This document shows positions 1-6,794 of a DNA stretch of 14,914 nucleotides, in pieces. Numbering within the stretch: position 1 is the first letter of the stretch; every line of letters begins with the position of its first letter. This stretch comes from CAYYGL01 sp964471235. GTDB lineage: Bacteria; Calditrichota; Calditrichia; RBG-13-44-9; J075. The notes beneath the pieces are model-generated. The model saw only the letters and a list, made by a program, of their open reading frames with translations, had not been told where the DNA came from and did not search any database. A program made the position numbers and the translations under genes. Location: contig CAYYGL010000118.1 of NCBI GenBank assembly GCA_964471235.1, positions 1 through 14,914 of the forward strand. The letters are read 5' to 3'.

Positions 1-62
1 AGGGGGAACCTCTCCATTTTTTACTTAATTTTCAACTAAAAAAAAGATAATCTCGTTTTGAA

Positions 63-90
63 AAAGATTAAAGATTAAAGAGCAAAGATT
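63..90 (+). repeat. Short tandem heptamer AAAGATT x4 upstream of the first gene
   Basis: Four units of seven bases lie in perfect register: AAAGATT at 63-69, AAAGATT at 70-76, the variant AAAGAGC at 77-83 and AAAGATT at 84-90. They sit in an A-rich leader about 20 bases before the start codon of the gene at 112. They may simply be a low-complexity leader. No function can be assigned from sequence alone. Confidence 0.5.
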
Positions 91-111
91 AAAAAATATG
101 AAGAGGATGAA

Positions 112-1341
112 ATGATGAAACCTTTTACTTTTATTGGGAAAACAACCCGGTGGTTTATCGGGATTTTGCTTATGTCGGTAGTTGGGTTTGCACAGCCTCC
201 CCTACACCGGGGGGATACCATCCGGGTGGAATCGCAGCGCTATTTCAAAAAAGCCGTGGTTGGGCAATTGGTAAACTTTCAGAACGATAGCCTGACATTT
301 CAAGTTTTTAATGGAAAGCAATTTACCATTCCCCGCCGGAACATTGTTAAACTGGAAGTTGCCAGAGGAAAGAAAAAGAATACCGGTAAGGGCGCTGTTA
401 TCGGTGGGATTTCCACGGGTCTGGCGTTGGGATTAATACTCGCGGCAGATGTTTCCGATGAACAGGGAGGTTGGTTTGTTCCCACTCCCGGTCAGGCATT
501 TGTGGGCGGGCTAAGCTTCGGGGGGCTGGTGGGGTCGCTCACCGGTGCCATTATTGGCAGGGGCATCCATTCACCCCGCTGGGTGGAGGTGCCGGTCGAT
601 AAACTGACCATTGCGGAGATACCGATTGTTCAGCCCCCGGAAGCAACACCTCTGACAGAAAGTGAACAGCCGACCACCCCAGTTCACCAATCACTCCGTC
701 GCTGGCGGATCACGCTCTCCTTCGGCACCTGTTCCAGCGGGCCGGCAACGGATATTGAACAGGCCATGCGTCGGGATGGTTTTGATGACACCTCGCCGGG
801 TGGTTGGTTCGGTGGTCCCGTGGAGCATCCTTTCTCCAACACCGGATTCGGAGAAATTGGTTTTCCCTGGACAATGGAAGTCGGATACACCCTCACGCCC
901 CACTATGATCTGGCTCTGCTCCTGACTCATACTCCAATGGGTGAAACATTTGGATACCAGAATGACCCGCAAACTTACCTTTTTCTAAAATATGATGTCA
1001 CCACCCTCAGTCCGGTATTCATTTTTAAACCCGCTAAGATTATACAGGTGGGGGTGGGACCGGGATGGGTTATTGCCAAACTGGAACGGGACACCGGTGG
1101 AGCAATCGTATATCGGGAGCAGAAAGGTCGACCGGGTGTGGTAGTGCAGGCATCCCTGCTCTATCCGACCCAAACCCGGTTCTTCGTGAAGGCGCTTTTC
1201 CAGTATCGCTGGACGCCCGAACAAACGTTTGGTCCCATCCCCTCCCGGGGCGGATATTATGATATTTCCCATCCCTTAAAGGAGTTTAAAGCAAATTTCT
1301 CCCATACATTTATCGGGGCAGGAATAGGAATCCATTTTTAG
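112..1341 (+). CDS. Exported protein with glycine-zipper segment and probable C-terminal outer-membrane beta-barrel
   Basis: Not recognised as a named family. Residues 1-28 look like a Sec signal peptide (basic start, hydrophobic GILLMSVVGFA, then Q). Residues 34-85 form a small strand-rich domain ending in a basic KKK stretch. Residues 92-152 are two Gly/Ala-rich hydrophobic stretches (GKGAVIGGISTGLALG and VGGLSFGGLVGSLTGAIIG), a glycine-zipper-like pattern that can insert in membranes. After a Pro-rich linker (about 172-192), residues 197-409 alternate polar and hydrophobic residues with many Gly and aromatics and end in Phe, as in outer-membrane barrels. AGAGG at 102-106 lies 5 nt before ATG 112 and 8 nt before ATG 115, so the second ATG is equally plausible. 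The stop is TAG. It is followed 64 nt later by a lipoprotein gene. An envelope role is inferred; the function is unknown. Confidence 0.75.
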   Translation: MMKPFTFIGKTTRWFIGILLMSVVGFAQPPLHRGDTIRVESQRYFKKAVVGQLVNFQNDSLTFQVFNGKQFTIPRRNIVKLEVARGKKKNTGKGAVIGGISTGLALGLILAADVSDEQGGWFVPTPGQAFVGGLSFGGLVGSLTGAIIGRGIHSPRWVEVPVDKLTIAEIPIVQPPEATPLTESEQPTTPVHQSLRRWRITLSFGTCSSGPATDIEQAMRRDGFDDTSPGGWFGGPVEHPFSNTGFGEIGFPWTMEVGYTLTPHYDLALLLTHTPMGETFGYQNDPQTYLFLKYDVTTLSPVFIFKPAKIIQVGVGPGWVIAKLERDTGGAIVYREQKGRPGVVVQASLLYPTQTRFFVKALFQYRWTPEQTFGPIPSRGGYYDISHPLKEFKANFSHTFIGAGIGIHF

Positions 1342-1405
1342 GGGATATTAAAAAAGACCGCATATCGAAAGATAAAAATTTGCCATCAATCAGAGGGGGA
1401 TAAAC

Positions 1406-2242
1406 ATGAGCAGGTTCAGCTATCATAAACACCAACGCAACTTTTTACATTCCGGAGGTTTGCTCCTGGTGTTCTTCTCAATCATCCTGGTGTTTTCCTG
1501 TGATAAAAAGGAAGTGCTGGAACCCGAAGAACCGCATCTGCCGGCACTGACGGATCCCATACCTTACGAATCCCTGGGTAGCGGCACCATCGTTTTCCAG
1601 CGCATTGGTCCCTATCCCGGGGAATACGAGGGATGCTATGTGATAGACGTTTCCAGCCGGGAAACATGGTCATTTGATTTTGGTCTGGCGGATAATTTCT
1701 GCGTCTCTCCGGATGGGCAAAAAATTGCCTTTACCAAATACTCCGGTACTCATAGCGCTTATGATGTGTATGTCATCAATACTGATGGAACCGGTCTGGT
1801 AAGATTGGACAATCTACCGGGGCAGGATCGCTACCCCACCTGGTCACCGAACGGCAACCAAATTTTTTTCTGGGTGGAAGGAGGTGGCGAACCCACACTG
1901 TATGTTGTCAAAAAGATTTCTCCAACTCCGGAAAATCCGGAAAAAATTAAGACTTTTTCCGAGCATCCTCCTTCGGGTCGATTTTCCGTATCATCCGATG
2001 GTAAAATTGCCTACCTATCTAACATGTACTGGCAGGGGCATACGGTGACCGGTTTGTATGTGATGGATGAACATGGAAGCAATGCTCACCTCATCGTAAC
2101 CAAACCGGATGACCGCATTTTCGAATCCCCGGTGTTTTCAAAAGACGGGCAAACACTTTACTACCTCAGTGTGGAACAAGATTCCACCTTTACCTATCAC
2201 GGGGTTGATATCATGGCAGTGAGTATCGACGGCAGTAATTAG
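1406..2242 (+). CDS. TolB/WD40-like beta-propeller lipoprotein, open part before an in-frame TAG
   Basis: Residues 1-32 are a lipoprotein signal: a hydrophobic core followed by the lipobox LVFSC, with Cys32 as lipid attachment site. The rest carries PD40/TolB-type propeller blades, with repeated 'SPDGQKIAF', 'INTDGTGLVRL', 'PTWSPNGNQIFF', 'SSDGKIAYLS' and 'VMDEHGSNAHL' segments. Such proteins usually bind partners or sugars in the envelope; no ligand can be named here. GAGGGGG at 1391-1397 is a good ribosome-binding site 8 nt before ATG 1406. The frame stops at TAG 2240-2242, but recognisable propeller sequence continues in the same frame to 2467 (separate entry). The intact gene would therefore be about 354 codons, and this copy looks truncated by one nonsense change. 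Confidence 0.8.
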   Translation: MSRFSYHKHQRNFLHSGGLLLVFFSIILVFSCDKKEVLEPEEPHLPALTDPIPYESLGSGTIVFQRIGPYPGEYEGCYVIDVSSRETWSFDFGLADNFCVSPDGQKIAFTKYSGTHSAYDVYVINTDGTGLVRLDNLPGQDRYPTWSPNGNQIFFWVEGGGEPTLYVVKKISPTPENPEKIKTFSEHPPSGRFSVSSDGKIAYLSNMYWQGHTVTGLYVMDEHGSNAHLIVTKPDDRIFESPVFSKDGQTLYYLSVEQDSTFTYHGVDIMAVSIDGSN

Positions 2243-2470
2243 CACTCGCTTGCCAGTTTACCAGCTCGGGGAAGTAAAGAATGGGCAGTCAACGGCAAAC
2301 TTGCCGGGGTCTCTTTAGCCGGTTCCCCGGATGGCAGCCGGTTGCTGTTTAATCTCCCCGAAGACGATTTTGTTTCTCATCTCTATGTTATCCACACAGA
2401 TGGAAGTGAGCTTACCCGGATCACCTCAGCCGAAGGCGTTACCGATCGGTGTGTGTCCTGGGGACAATAG
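2243..2470 (+). pseudogene. In-frame continuation of the TolB-like propeller gene behind a premature TAG
   Basis: Reading on in the frame of the 1406 gene gives 75 more residues before a TAG at 2468-2470. They include 'GSPDGSRLLFN', 'HLYVIHTDGSELTRITS' and a closing 'DRCVSWGQ', the blade pattern of the upstream part. The segment has no start codon and ribosome-binding site of its own, so it is the tail of the same gene. The last codons before the break encode DGSN, and the blade would continue HSLASLP. A CAG (Gln) codon changed to TAG by one C-to-T transition is the simplest reading. TAG also ends the intact-looking gene at 1339-1341, so reassignment of TAG across the genome is unlikely. Confidence 0.75.
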
Positions 2471-2623
2471 GGGTGGTTCGGGGAGCGGTAAGGTAACGAC
2501 TCGGGTAGACAAGAGAGCAAAACCGGTCCCGAACGAAATTGTTGATGAGAGTATTCTCCGGTTTGTATCATTTTAAATTTACATTACTTTGATTCCGGCA
2601 TGTGCCGTTTGACCGTGACGTTC

Positions 2624-2696
2624 CCCGCCGCAGCGGCGCGACGATCGCAAAGATAGAGCCGACTCGAAACGTTGCGTTCGTTGCGTTTGCGGCGGG
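2624..2696. repeat. Inverted repeat CCCGCCGCA / TGCGGCGGG
   Basis: CCCGCCGCA at 2624-2632 is exactly complementary to TGCGGCGGG at 2688-2696. Between them lie ATCGCAAAG and the near-tandem GTTGCGTTCGTTGCGTTTGCGG. The left arm itself contains a CGCCGCAGCGGCG palindrome. Short ORFs crossing it have the repetitive composition of intergenic repeats rather than of protein. It is probably a remnant of a dispersed palindromic repeat. Confidence 0.5.
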
Positions 2697-2818
2697 TATG
2701 CAAACCGCGCTGGAAGCCTTTGCTATGGCATCTAAACACCCTGAGTCGTTATGCAATAAGAAAGAACGTCATGTGAAGGAAGATGTAAGCAGACGCGAAT
2801 ACATTTGGGGATAGACCC

Positions 2819-2872
2819 GCCCCAAAGACAACGTGATCCCGTCCGGAGTGAGGTCCTCATTGGGGCAGGAAT
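2819..2872 (-). repeat. Hairpin repeat, second copy of part of the 13096-13338 element
   Basis: GCCCCAA (2819-2825) pairs with TTGGGGC (2860-2866). Inside, TGAGGTCCTCA at 2849-2859 is an odd-length palindrome. The reverse complement of 2848-2872 matches 13136-13160 at 23 of 25 positions. The two differences are symmetric in the palindrome, so both copies keep a 5-bp stem (TGAGG-A-CCTCA here, TGACG-A-CGTCA there). Similarity continues with an indel towards 2811 (GTTGT...GGGCGGGTC). Confidence 0.65.
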
Positions 2873-2907
2873 TTGATTACCCTGTACTCAATATAAGCGG
2901 AAAAGAA

Positions 2908-2952
2908 AGTACGCTGTGTTGAACCGGATGTGCCGCGTACTGCGGGTTTTTT
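2908..2952 (+). terminator. Possible intrinsic terminator with two alternative hairpins
   Basis: AGTACGC at 2908-2914 is complementary to GCGTACT at 2935-2941. A competing short hairpin pairs CCGC (2933-2936) with GCGG (2942-2945), and six T follow at 2947-2952. The short-stem version has the geometry of a rho-independent terminator but only 4 bp. It would face transcription from the propeller gene about 440 nt upstream, towards the convergent peptidase gene. The call is weak. Confidence 0.35.
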
Positions 2953-3006
2953 GAAGCTTGCTCTTCTCAACTTCCATCATAACCCTGCTGCCATGCCGAA
3001 CCCATC

Positions 3007-4818
3007 TCACTTCTTCTTTCCTCTCAGGGTCACCTCCAGGGTTACCTTTTGAGCGGCGTTTTCTCCTCGCAATACCACCACTTTTACCTTATCGCCATGT
3101 TTATATTTTCCCAGGGCATAGGTATAATCATAGATATTCTTAATCTCCGTATCGCCGAATTTTACCAGGATGTCACCGTCTTTCATGCCTGCCAGGTCTG
3201 CCGGTCCCCCTTCCCTGACGCCGCTGATGCGCATCCCTTTGGGATTATCCGCATAATCGGGGATGATGCCCATGGTCACCCGGAACGTCATATTGCCGGA
3301 CTTACCGGAGCTTTTCACTTTGACAAAATCCGGGCGTTTCGCAAAATTCCCAACGGCAGTGAGGATTCCGGTGGCGAAATCGGCGATGGTTGCCATGCCG
3401 GGGTAATTCAGTTTCTCCCAGGTATCGGTTGGGCGATGGTAGTCATCATGCAGCCCGGTAAACAGGTTTAGCACCGGGAGGTTCCGGGCGTAAAAAGAGG
3501 CGTGGTCGCTGGGACCATATCCATCGGCGCTTTTGGAGACATCTAATTGATAAATCTTCGCCAGGGAATCCACCAGGGGGTTCCAGCGGGATGAGGTGCC
3601 GGTGCCGGTGACTTGCAGTTTGTTTTCCTTCAGGCGCCCCACCATATCCATGTTCAACATCATAACCGTTTTATCCAACGGTACCAGCGGATGTTTGCAA
3701 TAATAATTGGACCCCAGCGAGCCCATCTCTTCTGCGCCAAAACCAATGAACATAACGGAACGAGGGAGAGGATTTTGGGCAATGCGTTGAGAAAGTTCCA
3801 GCAGGGTAGCGGTGCCGGAAGCATTGTCATCCGCCCCGTGATGGATTGCCGGTTCTTTGCCGTTATATCGGGACCCCTCCTGCCCCCAGCCCAGGTGGTC
3901 ATAATGGGCACCCACGATGATGTATTCGTCAGCTCGCTTCGGATCCGTGCCGGGCACTATCCCGATAACATTGGAAGTGGGCTTCTTAATAAACTTTAGA
4001 GCGGTGGTCATGGATATGGTGACCCCGGGAAGGTCAAATCCCTGTGCCCGGGGAGTTTTGAGCACCTTTTCCAAACCTGCCAGTGTCTTTCCGGCAGGGA
4101 GTAGCGGTTCCACCACCTTTTGTTTGGCATGAATCGTCGGAATGCCCACTTTGGCATCCCCCTTCATCCGTTTTAAGGAGAACAATTCATCATCCTCATC
4201 CGAGGGCGGATTCACAAAAATGACCCCGGCGGCACCATGCTCTTTGGCATTCCGCACTTTATAATTCAATGAAACGTATTTCGTAAACTTGCCGTGCGGG
4301 TCTTCAAAATCCGGCGACTCCCGGAAAACGATCACGATCTTATCCTTCGCATCAATGGTGGCATAGTCATCATATTTTAAATCTTTGGCAGTGATGCCAT
4401 ACCCGGCAAACGCGACATCCCCCTTTACCGAGGCATTCCCGGAAAATGCCACCGGAATGTAATCTGCTTCCACCTTCCACTCCCGGCTATTACCATTTTG
4501 GACCACGCTCACCGAATTTCCATCCGCCAGTTCCACATCGGTGACCACCTTAAAATTCTGGTAGTAACTTTTCCCCACCCGTTTCAGACCGAATGCTTTA
4601 AAATGTTTTTCGATGTAGGCGGCTGCTTTGTAATTTCCTTCGGTTCCGGTGCCCCGTCCTTCCAGCTCATCCGATGCCAGGTACTTGACATACGACTGAA
4701 GCCGTTCCGGTGCGGACGCAGGCAGCGGTTCAATTTCGCTGCGCTGGCAGGCAACACCAATCCATAACACCAGAATGTAAAAAAAACGATTTCTTGTAAT
4801 CAGGGTAACATTGCGCAT
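3007..4818 (-). CDS. M28-family zinc metallopeptidase lipoprotein with PA and PDZ domains
   Basis: Predicted envelope peptidase of 603 residues. The lipobox IGVAC gives lipid Cys24. Residues about 35-90 hold the 'LASDELEGRGTGTEGNYKAA' segment common in this family. Residues about 130-260 are a protease-associated (PA) insert. The M28 core spans about 280-495 with zinc-site motifs: His305 in GAHYDHLG, the GADDNASG aspartate, the GFGAEEMGS glutamate pair, Asp392 in LNMDMVG and His461 in DDYHRPTDT. All expected ligands are present, so it is probably active as an aminopeptidase-like exopeptidase. A C-terminal PDZ domain (about 515-600, 'GGPADLAGMKDGDILVKFGD') would bind peptide tails. A GTG at 4821 also fits the frame, but GGAGA at 4826-4830 lies 7 nt before ATG 4818, which is preferred. 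The gene stands alone on this strand and converges with the propeller gene. Confidence 0.93.
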   Translation of the reverse strand: MRNVTLITRNRFFYILVLWIGVACQRSEIEPLPASAPERLQSYVKYLASDELEGRGTGTEGNYKAAAYIEKHFKAFGLKRVGKSYYQNFKVVTDVELADGNSVSVVQNGNSREWKVEADYIPVAFSGNASVKGDVAFAGYGITAKDLKYDDYATIDAKDKIVIVFRESPDFEDPHGKFTKYVSLNYKVRNAKEHGAAGVIFVNPPSDEDDELFSLKRMKGDAKVGIPTIHAKQKVVEPLLPAGKTLAGLEKVLKTPRAQGFDLPGVTISMTTALKFIKKPTSNVIGIVPGTDPKRADEYIIVGAHYDHLGWGQEGSRYNGKEPAIHHGADDNASGTATLLELSQRIAQNPLPRSVMFIGFGAEEMGSLGSNYYCKHPLVPLDKTVMMLNMDMVGRLKENKLQVTGTGTSSRWNPLVDSLAKIYQLDVSKSADGYGPSDHASFYARNLPVLNLFTGLHDDYHRPTDTWEKLNYPGMATIADFATGILTAVGNFAKRPDFVKVKSSGKSGNMTFRVTMGIIPDYADNPKGMRISGVREGGPADLAGMKDGDILVKFGDTEIKNIYDYTYALGKYKHGDKVKVVVLRGENAAQKVTLEVTLRGKKK

Positions 4819-4862
4819 CACCAGTTCTCCTTATTATTCTTTGGAATTATGTTTCAAGTGTA

Positions 4863-4891
4863 TTAACATTGAAGCTTAAATTTACTACAAT
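4863..4891 (+). promoter_or_regulatory. Possible sigma70-like promoter for the Cys-rich protein gene
   Basis: TTAACA at 4863-4868 and TACAAT at 4886-4891 are separated by exactly 17 nt, in the divergent gap between the peptidase gene and the gene starting at 4924. This predicts a leader of roughly 25 nt. The promoter consensus of this lineage is unknown and AT-rich gaps produce such matches by chance. Confidence 0.35.
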
Positions 4892-4923
4892 TCAGGCAAT
4901 GAATTAAACAGAATTTCAGATTT

Positions 4924-5316
4924 ATGAAAATTCGCCCATTACATAAAATTGCCGGACTTCTGTTAAGCACTTTACTTTTCCTGCAAGTAACCGGGCTTGG
5001 TGCCCTGGCAGTTTCTACCCGGTTGTGTTTTCCTGAACAAAAATGCCGGATGCTATGCTGCCTTCAAAAAGATCATTGTCAATGTAAACAAAATGCTCCC
5101 GGAGTAGCGTTTACCCGCTGTTCAGCGAACCTCCCGGTATTTAATATTTCGTTCACAGATAATCTGTTAACCCCTGCGAAATTCATTTCCACCCTAAACA
5201 CTCCCACAATTGACCACCTTCCAATCATCCGCTTCATTCCCATGGCTTGCCAGGAATGGCGGAGCATCCCGGAAAATCCTCCGAAGACCGACGTCTCCCA
5301 TACTGCTATCAGCTAA
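4924..5316 (+). CDS. Small exported Cys-rich protein, possible metal binder
   Basis: 130 residues, not assigned to a named family. Residues 1-30 form a clear Sec signal (basic KIRPLHK, then hydrophobic AGLLLSTLLFLQVTGLGALA). The mature N-terminus is Cys-rich: CFPEQKC, then MLCC, then HCQC, seven cysteines plus a His within about 20 residues, and two more cysteines later. Clusters like CC...CxC typically bind copper, zinc or similar soft metals in exported proteins; that is inference. The C-terminal 60 residues show no domain. No Shine-Dalgarno sequence is visible before ATG 4924; the leader is A/T-rich, as often in FCB bacteria. It precedes the barrel/thioredoxin pair by about 450 nt on the same strand, which fits a metal- or redox-related neighbourhood. 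Coding status rests on the signal peptide and Cys cluster. Confidence 0.6.
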   Translation: MKIRPLHKIAGLLLSTLLFLQVTGLGALAVSTRLCFPEQKCRMLCCLQKDHCQCKQNAPGVAFTRCSANLPVFNISFTDNLLTPAKFISTLNTPTIDHLPIIRFIPMACQEWRSIPENPPKTDVSHTAIS

Positions 5317-5771
5317 ATGACGAATCAGGCACCTGTACGTCATCCGGAAGTATCGGCGAAACCCATACAGGCTGCCGTGATTGCTCTCTCCGGCTTACTG
5401 CAGGAGTGGTCCGATGACCATCTGCTCAATCGGATATGCACCCGTACGAATTATGGAAACGATCCGGGTAGAATCGGTGCAAGAATAAAGCGCCTCTCTG
5501 CGGTTGGGTGCATTGTGCCGGGAGATGTTTCAACACCCGAACAATTCAGCTTTATCTGCAAATTTGATTTTTATATGTCATTCGTTCTTACATCATTAAG
5601 TGGTTGTTTTTACACCTCACCCAACCCCTCCCGCCCCAAAAAGCGGGATTGGGGTGGGGATGGGTGAGGTTCGTTTCAGATGATGACGGCAATACGCTGA
5701 AAAATGCCGGAATGACACAAACGGGCATATAGCTGAATAGTTACCATCACCCTAATAGAAGGAGGATAACT
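5317..5771. other. Gap of about 450 nt with a hairpin and a repeat fragment, no convincing gene
   Basis: An open frame of 116 codons begins directly after the TAA of the Cys-rich gene, in the same frame. It has no ribosome-binding site and no recognisable domain, and its last third reads through the 5615-5669 palindrome, so it is not called. GCCGGAATGACA at 5706-5717 is identical to the reverse complement of 13244-13255, part of the long inverted-repeat element, so fragments of that repeat family occur here too. The gap ends in the strong ribosome-binding site AAGGAGGA at 5759-5766 of the next gene. Confidence 0.5.
5615..5669. repeat. Palindromic intergenic repeat (CCTCACCC ... GGGTGAGG)
   Basis: CCTCACCC at 5615-5622 is exactly complementary to GGGTGAGG at 5662-5669. 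The inner parts (CCCC and CCCGC on the left, GCGGG and GGGG on the right) continue an imperfect stem around an A-rich centre. The base pattern resembles the CCTCACCC-type intergenic palindromes found in many bacterial genomes. It could act as a bidirectional terminator, but the T-run is poor. Confidence 0.7.
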
Positions 5772-6794
5772 ATGAAAACCATCATCATGTCTATGGCATC
5801 ATTACTTTTGTTCACCATCACCGGGTTGGGGTGTGACTACTGCCTGTTAACCCAGGGGGTTTCCCCGCTGGAGACCTCCCGCGGGGTGGGATTGCGGCTT
5901 GATGAACGTTATACCCGTCTCTCCACCTTGTTTGTAAACGGCAATCGGGTTGATCATACCAACGATCTGGAAACCTACTGGACAACCCAGGTGACGGCAT
6001 TCTACTCCCTCACCTCCCGCCTCACCCTTACCGCTGTCGTTCCATTTTCCCGCCGATTTGAACGGGAAGGTGATGAGAACGTGCCGGAGGCAGCAGGGGC
6101 AAGGACCCCGCGGCAACTTCCCGGGCTGTTCAAGACCGGGGGAGTCAACAGTGTAGCAGGGGTATTACATGGAGGAGATGGGGCGCCGGGCTCTTCCTTT
6201 GGATTGGGCGACATCACCCTTTTAGCCCGCTACCAGCTCTTTCAGCGTCATTCTCTTGCTTCCACGTTAACCGTTGCCTTGCAGGGCGGGTTGCGGTTAC
6301 CGACCGGCAAAACCACTGCGGTAAACAGTGCCGGCGAGACGTTAACCGCCCATATTCAGCCGGGCACCGGCGCGTTCACTTATATGGCAGGATTATCCGC
6401 CAGTTATGCCGTCAAACGGGTCTCGATAACGGCAAACGGACTGGTAGGTCTCCCCACCCGGGGTGAGGTTGGTGACGACAGCTATGAATACGGCAATTCC
6501 ATCACCTATGACACCTCGATCCGCTACCGCTTGAGCGGATCCTTGCAAAATCCTTTAAAAGTGTTTGCCACCGCCGGCATTGCCGGTGAATACCGTGAGC
6601 AGGAATTGTTCAATCAGGAGCCGGTAGATGGCACCGGCGGGCATACGGTATATGTAACCCCCGGGATTCAGTTCTTTTTCAACCCGGTGATATTCGAATT
6701 CTCCTTCTGGCAGCCGGTGATTCAGAATTTAGACGGTGAGCAGTTAGGAGAGACATTCAAGACGTATGCAAGCTTTACTTTTCTGCTCCGATGA
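5772..6794 (+). CDS. Outer-membrane beta-barrel protein with N-terminal CxxC ('transporter-like')
   Basis: 340 residues. Residues 1-20 are a signal peptide, and the mature protein would begin with CDYC (Cys21 and Cys24) followed by 'LLTQGVSPLETSRGVGLRLDERY'. The remainder alternates hydrophobic and polar residues in strand-like blocks separated by Gly-rich loops ('LTLTAVVPFSRRF', 'SSFGLGDITLLARYQLF', 'ALQGGLRLPTGKT', 'FEFSFWQPVIQNL'), as in barrels usually annotated as outer-membrane transporter or phenol-degradation-like proteins. The CxxC at the mature N-terminus is unusual for a barrel and may bind a metal or be a thioredoxin target; it is not a good lipobox (Gly at -3). AAGGAGGA at 5759-5766 is a near-perfect ribosome-binding site. 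The stop overlaps the next start as ATGA (6791-6794), implying translational coupling to the TlpA-like gene and hence a shared job. Confidence 0.8.
   Translation: MKTIIMSMASLLLFTITGLGCDYCLLTQGVSPLETSRGVGLRLDERYTRLSTLFVNGNRVDHTNDLETYWTTQVTAFYSLTSRLTLTAVVPFSRRFEREGDENVPEAAGARTPRQLPGLFKTGGVNSVAGVLHGGDGAPGSSFGLGDITLLARYQLFQRHSLASTLTVALQGGLRLPTGKTTAVNSAGETLTAHIQPGTGAFTYMAGLSASYAVKRVSITANGLVGLPTRGEVGDDSYEYGNSITYDTSIRYRLSGSLQNPLKVFATAGIAGEYREQELFNQEPVDGTGGHTVYVTPGIQFFFNPVIFEFSFWQPVIQNLDGEQLGETFKTYASFTFLLR

Larger units (their letters stand above)
2471..3006. other. Gene-poor stretch with several inverted repeats
   Basis: About 536 bases lie between the broken propeller gene and the convergent peptidase gene. 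Open frames of 60-70 codons on both strands show no signal peptide, no recognisable domain and no clear ribosome-binding site, and they overlap inverted repeats. What can be seen is the repeat at 2624-2696, a hairpin-rich segment at 2811-2872 that recurs near 13137, and a terminator-like structure at 2908-2952. A decayed gene or mobile remnant is possible but nothing supports a specific identity. Confidence 0.5.

Noticed and set aside
1339..2470. Reassignment of TAG to an amino acid in this genome
   Set aside because: TAG ends the gene at 1341 cleanly with no coding continuation visible, and it also ends the propeller tail at 2468-2470. Only one gene would need readthrough.
2602..2814. 70-codon frame (plus strand) and 62-codon frame (minus strand) in the gap after the propeller gene
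   Set aside because: Both run through the CCCGCCGCA inverted repeat and have repeat-like composition, with no signal, motif or start context.
3049..3471. 140-codon plus-strand frame inside the peptidase gene
   Set aside because: It is antisense to the PDZ and C-terminal catalytic region of the well-supported M28 gene and has no signal or domain.
5317..5667. Open frame of 116 codons directly after, and in frame with, the Cys-rich gene
   Set aside because: No ribosome-binding site, no domain, and its last third translates the 5615-5669 palindrome. A TAA readthrough product is possible in principle but nothing in the residues supports it.
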